The translations under genes and the position numbers were made by a program. The notes under the pieces are model-generated. The model did not search any database and was not told the origin of the DNA. It saw nothing but the letters and a program-made list of their open reading frames with translations. Source: Streptomyces sp. NBC_00582 (GTDB lineage: Bacteria; Actinomycetota; Actinomycetes; Streptomycetales; Streptomycetaceae). Taken from it: a stretch of DNA of 64,000 nt. The stretch is from positions 9,920,001 through 9,984,000 of the forward strand of contig NZ_CP107772.1 of assembly GCF_036345155.1 (NCBI RefSeq), written 5' to 3'. Of this stretch, positions 8,562 to 16,565 are shown piece by piece. The first letter of the stretch is position 1. Each line of letters starts with the position of its first letter.

Positions 8562-9092
8562 GTGACAGTGGTGTGGGTGACGGGCAATTCAGGGACCGGT
8601 AAGTCCACTGTCTGCGGGGTTTTGCGGGCGCGCGGTCACGTCGCGCTCGACGCCGACGAGGACGGCTTCAGCCGCTGGATCGACCGAGTCACGGGCGAGG
8701 TCGTGATGGATCCTCCGTATCCGGTACCCGAAGGCTGGCTCGATCGATACGGATGGGTCATCGTCCGCGAGCGCGTGGAGACCCTCGTCGAGGCGTCTCG
8801 TTTGCGCATTTCGTTCTTGTGTGGGTCGGCGGAGAACGAGGAAGACGTCCGCGACCTTTTCGACGCCATCATCTGCCTGGTGATCAACGAGGACACCCTC
8901 CGCCACCGGCTCGCGACCCGCACTACGAACCCGTTCGGTCAACATCCCGAGGAGCTCGCGGCCGCCCTGGAGTGGAATCCTCGGATGCGAGCGATCTACG
9001 AAAGCCACGGCGCGACGATCATCGATGCGTCCAAGCCGGTGACCGAGGTGGTGGACAGCGTGATCGACGCGGTTCAGGACCTGAGAGGCTGA
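8562..9092 (+). CDS. P-loop nucleoside/nucleotide kinase-like protein
   Basis: A 176-residue protein with a Walker A motif at its very start, VTGNSGTGKST (residues 6-16), typical of shikimate/adenylate-type kinases (AAA_17/18). Later elements fit the fold: VALDADEDGFSRWID (substrate-binding region after strand 2), RISFLCGSAENEEDVRDLFD and an ATRTTNPFG lid-like segment. I chose GTG 8562 because the P-loop strand must start there; no good ribosome binding site precedes it, so translation may be leaderless, or start at the GTG codons 6-9 bp downstream. The small-molecule substrate cannot be told. Confidence 0.8.
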   Translation: MTVVWVTGNSGTGKSTVCGVLRARGHVALDADEDGFSRWIDRVTGEVVMDPPYPVPEGWLDRYGWVIVRERVETLVEASRLRISFLCGSAENEEDVRDLFDAIICLVINEDTLRHRLATRTTNPFGQHPEELAAALEWNPRMRAIYESHGATIIDASKPVTEVVDSVIDAVQDLRG

Positions 9093-9251
9093 GGGTAGGT
9101 CGATGTCGGTTCCGTGCTGTGGGTCCGGCTGTCCGCGCCGGCTCTCTTCCCGCTCCTGGCAACGGCAATGGGACATTCTTTGCCTGTCAGGCCAGTCGAT
9201 CGTGCCCAGGTCTTCCGTCACGCTGGTCTGTGAGCGATCAAGGGGGAGGGA

Positions 9252-9872
9252 ATGAAGAGGACTCGGGGGTCTTTTGTCCCGGTGACGACTCCAGCGGCCG
9301 TTCGCCGACGTGCACGCCGCTGGGTCGCCGTCGCCGGAGCGGCACTGGTGTCACCCTTCGTCATACTCGTTCCGGCGGCCTTCGGATGGCTTCCTGCCGA
9401 CTCCGCGATTCTCCTGGCACTGTTCTCCGCACCGACCGGGTTTCTCATCCTCGGTGAGACGTACGAGGAGAGGCCCCCTGCGCACACCAGTGGACCTTGC
9501 CTGACGGCACGGACGCTGACCGGTGAGCGCACCGTCGACCTGTCCGCGATCAGCACCGTCCGACTGCGCACCTACTTCTCCCGGTCCGGTGTCTCGGAAC
9601 GCCTGGTCCTGGTCCGCGACATGAACGGGGTGTGTCTGGGGCTCAAGAGCGCAGCCGGCCGTGCCGCCCTGCGTCGGGCCCTGCAACGCTCCTGCGGCGC
9701 CGCACCCCTTGCGCAGCCCCGCGTGAGCAGGGCCGCACGCGTGTACTTGGGAATGGCCACCCGCCGCACCCCCTTGGTACTCCACACGGCCCTCAGCTGG
9801 CTTGTCATGGTGTTCGGCACCTGCGGCTACATCGTCACAGTCCTCGCCCTGGCGGACCGGGTTCCGAAGTAG
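9252..9872 (+). CDS. Hypothetical membrane protein
   Basis: A 206-residue protein, ATG 9252 after AGGGGGAGGGA. Hydrophobic segments: about 25-47 and 50-68, then a beta-rich soluble stretch (LTARTLTGERTVDLSAISTV, VSERLVLVRDMNGVCLGLKS) that resembles a PH-like module, and a final helix at about 175-200. No known family can be named. The architecture is similar to the protein at 6503-7354, but no direct sequence repeat is obvious. Confidence 0.75.
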   Translation: MKRTRGSFVPVTTPAAVRRRARRWVAVAGAALVSPFVILVPAAFGWLPADSAILLALFSAPTGFLILGETYEERPPAHTSGPCLTARTLTGERTVDLSAISTVRLRTYFSRSGVSERLVLVRDMNGVCLGLKSAAGRAALRRALQRSCGAAPLAQPRVSRAARVYLGMATRRTPLVLHTALSWLVMVFGTCGYIVTVLALADRVPK

Positions 9873-9955
9873 GCCGCCGGCTACGGGCCGACGCCACCGG
9901 TGGGCTGCGTGGGGCGGCGCGGCCGTGACAGCTGACTGGCGGACCATCCCTTACC

Positions 9956-10010
9956 TGTGGCGTTAACGGCTTGAACTGGCCCCACTTTTCCGGCCCGAGT
10001 TGGCCCCACC
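9956..10010 (+). repeat. IS21-family terminal inverted repeat (istB-side end)
   Basis: This 55-bp segment (TGTGGCGTTAACGGCTTGAA and onward) matches the reverse complement of 16450-16504 at 46 of 55 positions. Both contain the CTGGCCCCA...GAGTTGG sub-repeats found at the ends of Streptomyces IS21 elements. Further degenerate copies of the TGGCCCC motif follow at about 10038-10075. No target duplication is evident outside the two ends. Confidence 0.75.
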
Positions 10011-10077
10011 AGAACATCGAGCGAGAGCTGCTTCTGGTCTGAGCTGGCCCCGGGTTCCGGCTTGCGTTGGCCCCGGT

Positions 10078-10569
10078 CTACTGACTGACGGTGAAGATGA
10101 CCGCTCGGTCGTTCTGCGCCGCAGTGAGGTAGAAGTTCTTCAGTCCGGGCAGGAACGCCTGGGTGTAGGCGATGTCGTCGGCGTCGCCGGTGCCCTGGTA
10201 GGCGTCGAACGTGAGTGTGACGAAGCGATCGCTCAGCCACGGCCCGTCCAGTGGCTCCAGGGCCTTCGCGACCTCGCGGACATGGTCCGCAGTGACGTAG
10301 CAGACGATGTAGTCGTCGCCTCCGTGCAACGGCACTCCGCCGAGGATGACGTGCGACAACGGGTAGTCGCCGTTGTCGAAGGCGAGGTCGCCGTCGGTGA
10401 AGCACCGGTGCAGGGCGTCCCAGGACTTGTCGAGTTCGAACAGGTGGTCCGTGTCCCACTGGTCCTCGACCTCTGTGACGAGTTCGATGACCTCGTCGTC
10501 GTCCTGGCAGGCCAGGAAGCGTTCGGCGTCCTGGGCCTCCAGAGCGAAGAGCACCGCGCGAGCCGCCAT
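10078..10569 (-). CDS. DUF1877 (YfbM-like) protein
   Basis: A 163-residue soluble protein with the DUF1877 pattern: an acidic start (MAARAVLFALEAQDAERFLA), LFELDKSWDALHRCFTDGD, YPLSHVILGGVPLHGGDDYI, and the LSDRFVTLTFDAYQGTGDAD to FLPGLKNFYLTAAQNDRAVI end. The family is widespread and of unknown biochemical role, often near immunity or contact-dependent systems. The start has GGAGGACACC upstream. It lies inside the ends of the decayed IS21 element, in the place of the lost 3-prime half of istB, so it was either captured or brought next to the end by deletion. Confidence 0.85.
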   Translation of the reverse strand: MAARAVLFALEAQDAERFLACQDDDEVIELVTEVEDQWDTDHLFELDKSWDALHRCFTDGDLAFDNGDYPLSHVILGGVPLHGGDDYIVCYVTADHVREVAKALEPLDGPWLSDRFVTLTFDAYQGTGDADDIAYTQAFLPGLKNFYLTAAQNDRAVIFTVSQ

Positions 10570-10616
10570 GGTGTCCTCCCACCGCCGCGAAGATTCGTTC
10601 CGCGTGATCCAACCAC

Positions 10617-10655
10617 ACGGCCGGCGGTCCAGTTCGAGGTAGCCCAGTTCGTCGA
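10617..10655 (-). pseudogene. istB: istB fragment (Walker B region), far side of the RIT insertion
   Basis: Read on the minus strand, GACGAACTGGGCTACCTCGA encodes DELGYLE, followed by LDRR, the start of the conserved IstB motif after Walker B. After LDRR the sequence leaves the family. It continues the istB fragment ending at 14589, from which it is separated by the RIT element. Confidence 0.7.
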
Positions 10656-10710
10656 TCTATGCCGATATCCGCATAGATCGGCCTATGCCGAGCTCGCGAC
10701 TATGCCGAAG
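10656..10710 (+). repeat. Left end of the RIT element
   Basis: Contains TCTATGCC at the edge, the short inverted repeat CTATGCCGATATCCGCATAG (10657-10676), and a second block at 10683-10708 (CTATGCCGAGCTCGCGACTA then TGCCGA) that matches the inverted right end with two mismatches. These are likely recombinase-binding arms. Confidence 0.75.
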
Positions 10711-10823
10711 CCGTGTGCGTTGTTCCGCTCCTTCGTGGGGTTTCGGCTGTTCGTGGCTCTGCATAGTCCGTGCCGGGCAGCTTCGTGAGCGAGGGGGCAG
10801 GGTGCTCTCGCGAGGGGGTGGCG

Positions 10824-12032
10824 ATGCCATTCGGAAGTACGCGTCGGAAGGCGGGTGCTCTGGCACCGCATGTCGAGGGCTATCGGGCATGGCTGGCGGA
10901 GCGCGGGTACACGACCCAGACCGCCAGGAACATGCTCAAGCATCTGGGGCAGGTCGGCCTGTGGCTCTCCAGGCAGGGCCTCGATGCCGCAGATCTGGAC
11001 GAGAAGCGGGTGAACCAGCACCTTTCCGATCTCCAGCAAGCGGGGCGTCGCCGGGTGGCGGGGCCGCGCGGCATGGTCCCGCTGATGACGTACCTGCGTG
11101 AGGCCGGGGTGGTGCCCGCGCCGCAGGTGACACCCTCGCCGGCGGAGGTTCTGCTGGAGCGGTACCGGTGCTGGATGGAATCCGAGCGTGGCCTGTTGGC
11201 CTCAACCATGCTGCGCTACGCGAACACCGCGCGACGCTTCCTGACCGAACAGGCAATGGTCGATGGGGAGTTCACGCCGGAGGGCCTGACGGGGGCGGAC
11301 CTGAACGCGTTCCTGCTCCGGGAATGCACCAGGGTCTCGGCGGGATCGGCGAAGGGGAGGGTGGCCGAACTGCGGTCGCTGATGAGGTTCCTTCACCTGC
11401 ACGGCGCAATCCCCATGAAGCTCGGCGGCGCGGTGCCTCCGGTGGGCGGTTGGCGCTTCGCCTCTGTGCCGCCGACGATGGCGGCCAGCGACGTCCAGCG
11501 GTTGTTGGACCACACTCCGCGCGATAGGACGGTCGGCGTCCGCGACTACGCGATCCTGATACTGGTGGCCAGGCTCGGGCTGCGCTCGATCGAGGTGGCC
11601 CGGCTGCTGCTGGACGATGTGGACTGGCGCTGCGGCGAGATTGTGGTCCGGGGCAAGGGACGCCGTGAGGACCGGCTCCCGCTGCCCGCCGACGTCGGCG
11701 AGGCCCTGGTCGCCTACTTGTCCGGCCCCAGACCGCATCTGAAGGCCCGCCATGTGTTCCTGACCTGCAAGGCTCCGCGCGGGCCGATCCGGGCGGACCT
11801 GGTCGGCGACGTCGTGGAACGGGCTTGTCTGCGGGCCGGCTCTTCCAAGGTCGGACCGCACCGGCTGCGTCATGCTCTGGCCGCCGACATGCTGCGTCAC
11901 GGCGCCGGGCTCACCGCGATCGGGCAGGTGCTCCGGCATCAGGACCTGGCCACGACCGCGCTCTATGCGAAGGTCGACTTCGTCGCGCTGCGCGCGGTCG
12001 CCCAGCCCTGGCCCGGGACGGAGGCGGCGTGA
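10824..12032 (+). CDS. Tyrosine recombinase, first of the RIT trio
   Basis: A 402-residue XerC/D-like site-specific recombinase. The start ATG 10824 has GAGGGGGTGG just upstream; an earlier in-frame start lacks one. An N-terminal core-binding domain (about 15-215) precedes the catalytic domain with Arg254 (LGLRSIE), Lys278 (VRGKGR), His346 and Arg349 (HRLRHA), His372 (LRHQD) and the nucleophile Tyr381 (TALYAKVD). All catalytic residues are present. Its TGA overlaps the GTG of the second recombinase. It acts on the element ends together with the other two proteins. Confidence 0.88.
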   Translation: MPFGSTRRKAGALAPHVEGYRAWLAERGYTTQTARNMLKHLGQVGLWLSRQGLDAADLDEKRVNQHLSDLQQAGRRRVAGPRGMVPLMTYLREAGVVPAPQVTPSPAEVLLERYRCWMESERGLLASTMLRYANTARRFLTEQAMVDGEFTPEGLTGADLNAFLLRECTRVSAGSAKGRVAELRSLMRFLHLHGAIPMKLGGAVPPVGGWRFASVPPTMAASDVQRLLDHTPRDRTVGVRDYAILILVARLGLRSIEVARLLLDDVDWRCGEIVVRGKGRREDRLPLPADVGEALVAYLSGPRPHLKARHVFLTCKAPRGPIRADLVGDVVERACLRAGSSKVGPHRLRHALAADMLRHGAGLTAIGQVLRHQDLATTALYAKVDFVALRAVAQPWPGTEAA

Positions 12033-12962
12033 CCGATCTTCGCCAAGCGGTCGATGACTACCTGCGGCTCCGCCGTTCGCTGGGGCACCAGATGGCCGAA
12101 GCGGCGTATCTGCTGCCGGACTTCGTGAGCTTCATGGGACGACCGCGGCGAACAGACCGTGACCGTCGCCGCCGCACTGGAGTGGATGAAGAGCCGCGAG
12201 CCCGAGGTGGTCACGACGGTCAGCCCTCGACGGATCACCGCCGTTCGCGGGTTCGCCCGCTATCTGAGCGGGATCGACCGGGCAACCGAGGTGCCACCGC
12301 TGGGACTGGTGCCCTACAACCGGCGCCGGGGCCAGATCTTCCTCTACTCCGATGCCGACATCGCAGCGATCATGGCCGCGGCCAAAGAGACGATCCCTCA
12401 GCCGTTGCGGGCGGCGACCTATCACACGCTGATCGGGCTGCTGGCCGCGTCCGGCCTGCGCATCGGTGAGGCCATCAAGCTGGACAGGGACGACATCAAC
12501 TGGACCGAGGGCGTGCTGCACATCCGTGAGTCCAAGTTCGGCAAATCCCGACTGGTCCCGCTGCAGGACAGCGCCACGAACGCGCTGCGCGAGTACGACA
12601 GGCTGCGCGAAAGGCTGATGCCCAGGCCCAAGGACCCCGCGTTCTTCGTCTCTCTCACCGGCAAGCGGCTGATCTACGCCTGCGTGCATCCGGTTTTCGG
12701 GGCCCTGGTCGATACTGCCGGCGTCGGCCTCGACGCCCCGCACAGACCTCGGCTGCACGAGCTGCGGCACACCTTCGCCGTTCGAACCCTGCTCCAGTGG
12801 TATCGAACCGAGGACAGCATCCAGGCGAAGATCCCGTCGCTGTCGACCTATATGGGACACCGCGAACCGGCCTGCACCTACTGGTACTTGTCGGCGGCCC
12901 CGGAACTGCTCGCCCTGGCCGCCGCCCGCCGCGACGGCGTCCGGAAAGCGGCCCGCCCATGA
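12029..12962 (+). pseudogene. Tyrosine recombinase, second of the RIT trio, frameshifted
   Basis: Translation starts at GTG 12029, overlapping the preceding stop, and reads VTDLRQAVDDYLRLRRSLGH to LLPDFVSFM, then loses homology near 12140. The continuation is in the next frame (DDRGEQTVTVAAALEWMKSR and onward, to 12962). One extra G in the run CATGGGACGAC around 12138-12141 explains the break. The catalytic domain is otherwise complete: GLRIGEA Arg, a SKFGKSRLVPL Lys, HELRHTF His/Arg, MGHREPACTYWYL His/Tyr. An internal ATG at 12159 could give a shortened protein lacking the N-terminal arm-binding part. The stop overlaps the ATG of the third gene. Confidence 0.75.
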
Positions 12963-13948
12963 CCCTGATCGCACCCACCCTGCAGGCGTTCTTCACCGAA
13001 CGCCTCGCCCGCCAGCGCCAGGCCAGCCCCCGCACCATCGCCGCCTACCGCGACGCGCTCCGCCTCCTGCTCACCTTCGTCCAGCAGCGGACCGGGACTG
13101 TCCCGGCGAAACTGGACTGGAGCGACCTGAACGCGGACGTGATCTCCGCGTTCCTCAATCACCTGGAGGACGAGCGCGGCAACAGCACCCGAACCCGCAA
13201 CGTCCGCCTGACCGCGATCCGCTCCCTGTTCTCCTACGCCGCCCTCCAGCACCCGGAACACGCGCTACTCATCCAGCGGGTCCTGGACATCCCGCCGAAG
13301 CGGTTCGACAAGAGGACCGTCACCTTCCTGACCAGCCAGGAGGTCGACGCGCTGCTGGCGGCACCGGATTCGAAACGCTGGGAAGGAAGAAGGGACAAGG
13401 TCATGCTGGCCCTGGCCGTCCAGACCGGCCTGCGCGTATCCGAACTCACCAGCCTGAACTGCGACGACATCACCCTGGGCGACGGAGCCGCCGTCCGCTG
13501 CGAGGGCAAGGGACGCAAACAGCGCACCGTCCCGCTCGACCGCCCTGTCCAGAACCTGCTGGGCTCCTGGCTGAACGAGCGCGCCGGACGCCGCGGTGAC
13601 CCTCTGTTCTGCACCCGCACAGGACGGCGCCTCAGTCGCGACGCCGTCGCACAGCGACTGGGCACCCACGCGCAGACCGCCGCGCAAACTTGTCCGTCCC
13701 TGCTGGACAAGAGCATCCACCCGCACGTCCTGCGGCACAGTTGCGCCATGTCGCTGCTGCAGGCCGGTGTCGACACCACGGTCATCGCGCTCTGGCTCGG
13801 CCATGCCGGGGTCCGCTCCACCGACGCCTACGTCCACGCCGACATGACCATCAAGGAGAAGGCCCTCGCCCTCACCGCACCGGTCACCGCCCGCCCGGGC
13901 CGCTACCAACCCACCGACAAGATCCTCGCCTTCCTCGACCGCTTGTGA
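12959..13948 (+). CDS. Tyrosine recombinase, third of the RIT trio
   Basis: A 329-residue XerD-like recombinase starting at ATG 12959 (ATGA overlap with the middle gene). N-terminal SAM-like core-binding domain (residues 1-110, with SPRTIAAYRDALRLLLTFVQ), then the catalytic domain with Arg159 (TGLRVSE), Lys184 (CEGKGRK), His256 and Arg259 (HPHVLRHS), His282 (LGHAG) and Tyr291 (STDAYVHAD). All active-site residues are intact. In RIT elements the three recombinases are thought to act together on the two ends. Confidence 0.9.
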   Translation: MTLIAPTLQAFFTERLARQRQASPRTIAAYRDALRLLLTFVQQRTGTVPAKLDWSDLNADVISAFLNHLEDERGNSTRTRNVRLTAIRSLFSYAALQHPEHALLIQRVLDIPPKRFDKRTVTFLTSQEVDALLAAPDSKRWEGRRDKVMLALAVQTGLRVSELTSLNCDDITLGDGAAVRCEGKGRKQRTVPLDRPVQNLLGSWLNERAGRRGDPLFCTRTGRRLSRDAVAQRLGTHAQTAAQTCPSLLDKSIHPHVLRHSCAMSLLQAGVDTTVIALWLGHAGVRSTDAYVHADMTIKEKALALTAPVTARPGRYQPTDKILAFLDRL

Positions 13949-13997
13949 CGTCGATCGGCCTGGCTGCGGGGTGAGCCCCGGCTCAATGCCATCGCAG

Positions 13998-14432
13998 TCA
14001 GTCCTCCCACGGCCACCGACTGAAATGCCACCAACGACCGCACGGTGAAACGGTGTGTCTCAAGGCCGGGTGATCGAGAATCCTGCTGTCCAGACGCCCG
14101 ACGATGCGGGCGAGCTCGCGCGCAGACTTCGAAGGCAGGGCATGCATGGCGATCTCCAGGAGCTCCCGCCACTCGTCCGGCTCCGGTGGACAGCAGGAAG
14201 GTTCACCGCAGCCGGTGCGAACGTCAGGCGAACGCCGTCGCGGAGTATGCGCCAACTCACTCCAGGCAGCCAGGGCTTTGCCCAGGTCACCGGGCGCGAA
14301 GCGAGTTCGCTCCAAACGGATGATCTCGGCCTGCGCCGAGCCAGAAACCTGACCGATCTTCGAGTATCGCCCACGCTCAACCGCGAACCTCCGGCGGTCC
14401 GAGCGCAGGTCCGAAGGACGCCTACGCGGCAT
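13998..14432 (-). CDS. Small hypothetical protein carried by the RIT element
   Basis: A 144-residue basic protein on the strand opposite the recombinases (MPRRRPSDLRSDRRRFAVER, QAEIIRLERTRFAPGDLGKA and onward). Its promoter must lie in the right end of the element, which may link its expression to recombinase binding. The mix of Arg-rich N-terminus and helical remainder would fit nucleic-acid binding, but no family is recognised. Reading frame quality is better than the overlapping alternatives. Confidence 0.5.
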   Translation of the reverse strand: MPRRRPSDLRSDRRRFAVERGRYSKIGQVSGSAQAEIIRLERTRFAPGDLGKALAAWSELAHTPRRRSPDVRTGCGEPSCCPPEPDEWRELLEIAMHALPSKSARELARIVGRLDSRILDHPALRHTVSPCGRWWHFSRWPWED

Positions 14433-14560
14433 GGTCCTTTCGCTGCACTGTCATGGCACCAGTGTGTCAGAAGCCGAGCAGCCATTCAGCAGCAGAGCGC
14501 CGCGACTATGCGGAACAAGCAAATCCGTCACCGGTTGCAGCCAGCCACGCTCACACCCCG

Positions 14561-14588
14561 CTCGGCATAGTCGCGGTCTCGGCATAGA
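14561..14588 (-). repeat. Right end of the RIT element
   Basis: On the minus strand it reads TCTATGCCGAGACCGCGACT then ATGCCGAG, the inverted counterpart of 10683-10708 with two mismatches. The left end carries about 27 extra bp outside this block, so the two ends are not equal in length. Confidence 0.7.
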
Positions 14589-15021
14589 TCGATGCAGAGC
14601 AGGTCGACGCGTTCGTGGCGGGCTGGTTGTGGCGGATCACGAACCCTGCCGCCGGTGTCGCCCCGGCCGTCTCGGCGATCTCCTGCCGACGCCGGTGCAC
14701 GTAGTCCCACACGGTCGAGTGGGCGATGTCGGCGCCGGCCTCCTGCTGAAGCCGGGTCGGGATCCTGTTGACGGTGTGCCGCTGCTTCGGCGGAGCATCC
14801 AGGTCGTCCAGCAGCCACTGATCAATCGTCTTCTTGAACGGTTCCAGCCTGGGCGAGGACCGCCGCGGCGTCCGGCTCGGCGCGGGCACCGTCGAGCACA
14901 GGGCCTCACGCACCAGCCGACGGTGGACCCGGTACTTCCGCACAAGCGCGCGAACCGACAGCCCCTCCCGCCACGAATCCCGGCGGATCAACAGGAACAG
15001 CCCTTCCTTCGAGGATGCCAC
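14589..15021 (-). pseudogene. istA: istA N-terminal fragment fused by deletion to an istB fragment
   Basis: From GTG 15021 the minus strand encodes VASSKEGLFLLIRRDSWREG and LSVRALVRKYRVHRRLVREA, the helix-turn-helix start of IstA transposases, then LEPFKKTIDQWLLDDLDAPP and FVIRHNQP, where IstA normally enters its DDE domain. Instead, at about 14620 the sequence jumps to istB (frame reading ERVDLLCID), which is cut at 14589 by the RIT element. The DDE catalytic domain and most of istB are gone. Confidence 0.75.
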
Positions 15022-15074
15022 CCGGCATCGCCCCCTCACGGTGAAGTTTCCCCGTGATCTTGGACACGTTTCCG

Positions 15075-15980
15075 TCACGCGGCGAGAGCGTGGTCTGGTT
15101 TCGTTCCTTGGTGGCGCTGGCGGGTCTCGTGGGGTGTGAGGTAGCCCCACTCGGGGTGCCTGCGCAGGCGCCTGCGGTTGTAGTAGGTCTCGATGAACGT
15201 GAAGATGTCGGCTCGTGCGCTGGCCCGGTCGTCCCAGATGCGTGTGCCGATCTCCTCTTTCAGCACGGCGAAAAAGCTTTCCGCGGCGGCGTTGTCGAAG
15301 CAGATCCCGGTCCTGCCCATGCTCTGCCGTAGCCCCAACTTGCCGAGCCTGTCTCGGAATTGCGTGGAGGTGTACTCCGATCCGCGGTCGGTGTGGATGA
15401 TGCAGCCGTCTTCCAGGTGGCCCAGGCCGGCGGCCATGTCCAGGGCGTCGACGACCAGGCCGGCGCGGTGGTGGTCGGCCATCGAGTAGCCGATCACCTC
15501 GCGGGTCGCCAGATCGAGCCAGGTCGCCAAGTAGAGCCAGCCCTCGGCGGTGGGGACGTAGGTGATGTCGCCGACCACACGCAGGCCGGGGGCCGGGGCG
15601 GTGAAGTCACGCCCGATCAGGTCCGGCGCCGGCGCGGCCTTGCGGTCGGCGCGGGTGAGGCTGCGACGCCCGGTGCGACGGCTGTGACCGGCGATGCCGT
15701 GTTCGCGCATGAGCCGCTCGACGCGCTTGCGGTTCACCAGGCGGCCACGGCGGCGCAGTTCCGCGGTGACGCGCGGAACGCCGTACGTCTTCCTCGATGC
15801 GACATGGATGACGGTGATCTCGTGGACCAGGGCGAGGTCATCACGCTCGCGCACCAAGCGGGCCTGCTCCCCGGCTTCCCAGGCGTAGTACGAGGAACGG
15901 GCCACGCCGAGGACGGCACACAGCAGGACAACGGTGAAATGGGCCTTCTCCGCACGGATGAACCGGTATATCTCGCTCAC
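15075..15980 (-). CDS. IS3-family transposase OrfB (DDE integrase)
   Basis: A 301-residue transposase with an HTH_21-type N-terminus (residues 1-100) and an rve integrase core. The DDE residues are Asp138 (VGDITYVP), Asp198 (IIHTDRGSEYTS) and Glu234 (AAAESFFAVLKEE). Its start overlaps the orfA stop by four bases (ATGA), allowing coupled translation or programmed frameshifting to make an OrfAB fusion, as usual in this family. The gene looks intact. Confidence 0.93.
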   Translation of the reverse strand: MSEIYRFIRAEKAHFTVVLLCAVLGVARSSYYAWEAGEQARLVRERDDLALVHEITVIHVASRKTYGVPRVTAELRRRGRLVNRKRVERLMREHGIAGHSRRTGRRSLTRADRKAAPAPDLIGRDFTAPAPGLRVVGDITYVPTAEGWLYLATWLDLATREVIGYSMADHHRAGLVVDALDMAAGLGHLEDGCIIHTDRGSEYTSTQFRDRLGKLGLRQSMGRTGICFDNAAAESFFAVLKEEIGTRIWDDRASARADIFTFIETYYNRRRLRRHPEWGYLTPHETRQRHQGTKPDHALAA

Positions 15981-16294
15981 CGGTCGCTCTCCTTCGCGAA
16001 GAAGGCCGTCGCTTTTTTCAGTATCTCGATCGTCTTGGCCTGATCGGCGGCGAGCTTGCGCAGCCGCTTGAGCTCCTCCCGCTCGGCCGCATCCAGCCCG
16101 CTACCGGCGGCCACCGGCGCCCCCGCGGCGGCCTGCCCGGCACCGTTCGCCTTCTTCACCCAGCCCCGCAGACTCTCCGAGCTGACGCCCAGTTCCCGGG
16201 CGACCTCGGTCACCGTCCGGCCCGAGGACGCCACGAGCGCGATTGCGTCCCGCTTGAACTCCTCCGAGTACCGCTTCGTGTACTTGCTTCCCAC
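15977..16294 (-). CDS. IS3-family OrfA (helix-turn-helix protein)
   Basis: A 105-residue protein with the transposase_8 helix-turn-helix (KRYSEEFKRDAIALVASSGR, TVTEVARELGVSSESLRGWV) and a leucine-zipper-like tail (EELKRLRKLAADQAKTIEIL) used for dimerisation. It binds the element ends and provides the N-terminal part of the OrfAB transposase. Confidence 0.92.
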   Translation of the reverse strand: MGSKYTKRYSEEFKRDAIALVASSGRTVTEVARELGVSSESLRGWVKKANGAGQAAAGAPVAAGSGLDAAEREELKRLRKLAADQAKTIEILKKATAFFAKESDR

Positions 16295-16449
16295 CTGGCA
16301 CTGCTTCCTCTGGGCTCACACAGCCCAGTGTCCAGGTATCCACGATCAAGGGGAAGCTTCATGGCGACCTACCGCGAGCGTCCCAGACCACCGCGGGGTG
16401 GGGCCAACTCAAGCCGGAACAACCCCCCAACGCTCCCACGCGCCCCGCC

Positions 16450-16504
16450 GGTGGAGCCAACTCAGACCGGAAAAATGGGGCCAGATCAAACCGTTGATGC
16501 CATA
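16450..16504 (-). repeat. IS21-family terminal inverted repeat (istA-side end)
   Basis: Inverted partner of 9956-10010 (46 of 55 positions identical). A further internal copy (GGTGGGGCCAACTCAAGCCG) lies at about 16396-16415, as expected for the multiple terminal repeats of IS21 elements. Confidence 0.75.
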
Positions 16505-16565
16505 CGTGGCCGTCTCGTCGCGCCCAAGGTGGCCGCGGTCAGACAGAGGCTGGCAGGATCCTGGC

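Larger units (their letters stand above)
10656..14588 (+). mobile_element. RIT element (recombinases in trio)
   Basis: Three adjacent, overlapping tyrosine recombinase genes on the plus strand plus one small minus-strand gene are framed by inverted ends made of CTATGCCGA repeats. The element starts with TCTATGCC at 10656 and ends with GGCATAGA at 14588; TCGAT is present across both junctions (10652-10656 and 14589-14593 region). Joining the flanks with one core copy rebuilds the istB codons for LLCIDELGYLELDRR, so this is a clean insertion into istB. The three-recombinase layout is that of RIT elements known from many bacteria. The middle recombinase is frameshifted, so this copy may be immobile. 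Confidence 0.85.
15042..16361 (-). mobile_element. Complete IS3-family insertion sequence
   Basis: A 1320-bp element with 26-bp inverted ends beginning TGAAGTTTCCCCGTGATCTT (left) and, inverted, TGAAGCTTCCCCTTGATCGT (right); 22 of 26 positions match. It contains overlapping orfA and orfB on the minus strand. It lies between the istA-side IS21 end and istA. No clear target duplication is visible (flanks ACGG and TGGC). Confidence 0.85.
9956..16504 (-). mobile_element. Decayed IS21-family element carrying nested RIT and IS3 insertions
   Basis: The paired ends at 9956-10010 and 16450-16504 bracket, on the minus strand, the first about 135 codons of istA (15021 down to about 14620), joined by deletion to an internal part of istB (14622-14589 and 10655-10617). 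The 3-prime half of istB is missing; a DUF1877 gene (10078-10569) now lies between istB and the right end. An IS3-family element sits between the left end and istA, and a three-recombinase element sits in istB. The host IS cannot encode functional IstA or IstB. Confidence 0.75.

Noticed and set aside
12159..12962. ATG 12159 as an independent complete recombinase gene
   Set aside because: The N-terminal part of the family is present upstream in another frame, so a frameshift explains the data better, although a restart here is possible.
15042..16361. Target duplication for the IS3 element
   Set aside because: The flanks (ACGG and TGGC) share no convincing 3-5 bp repeat.
16056..16565. Upstream extension of the DUF1963 gene
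   Set aside because: It would read through the IS3 orfA gene antisense and the IS21 end; ATG 16566 fits the family start.
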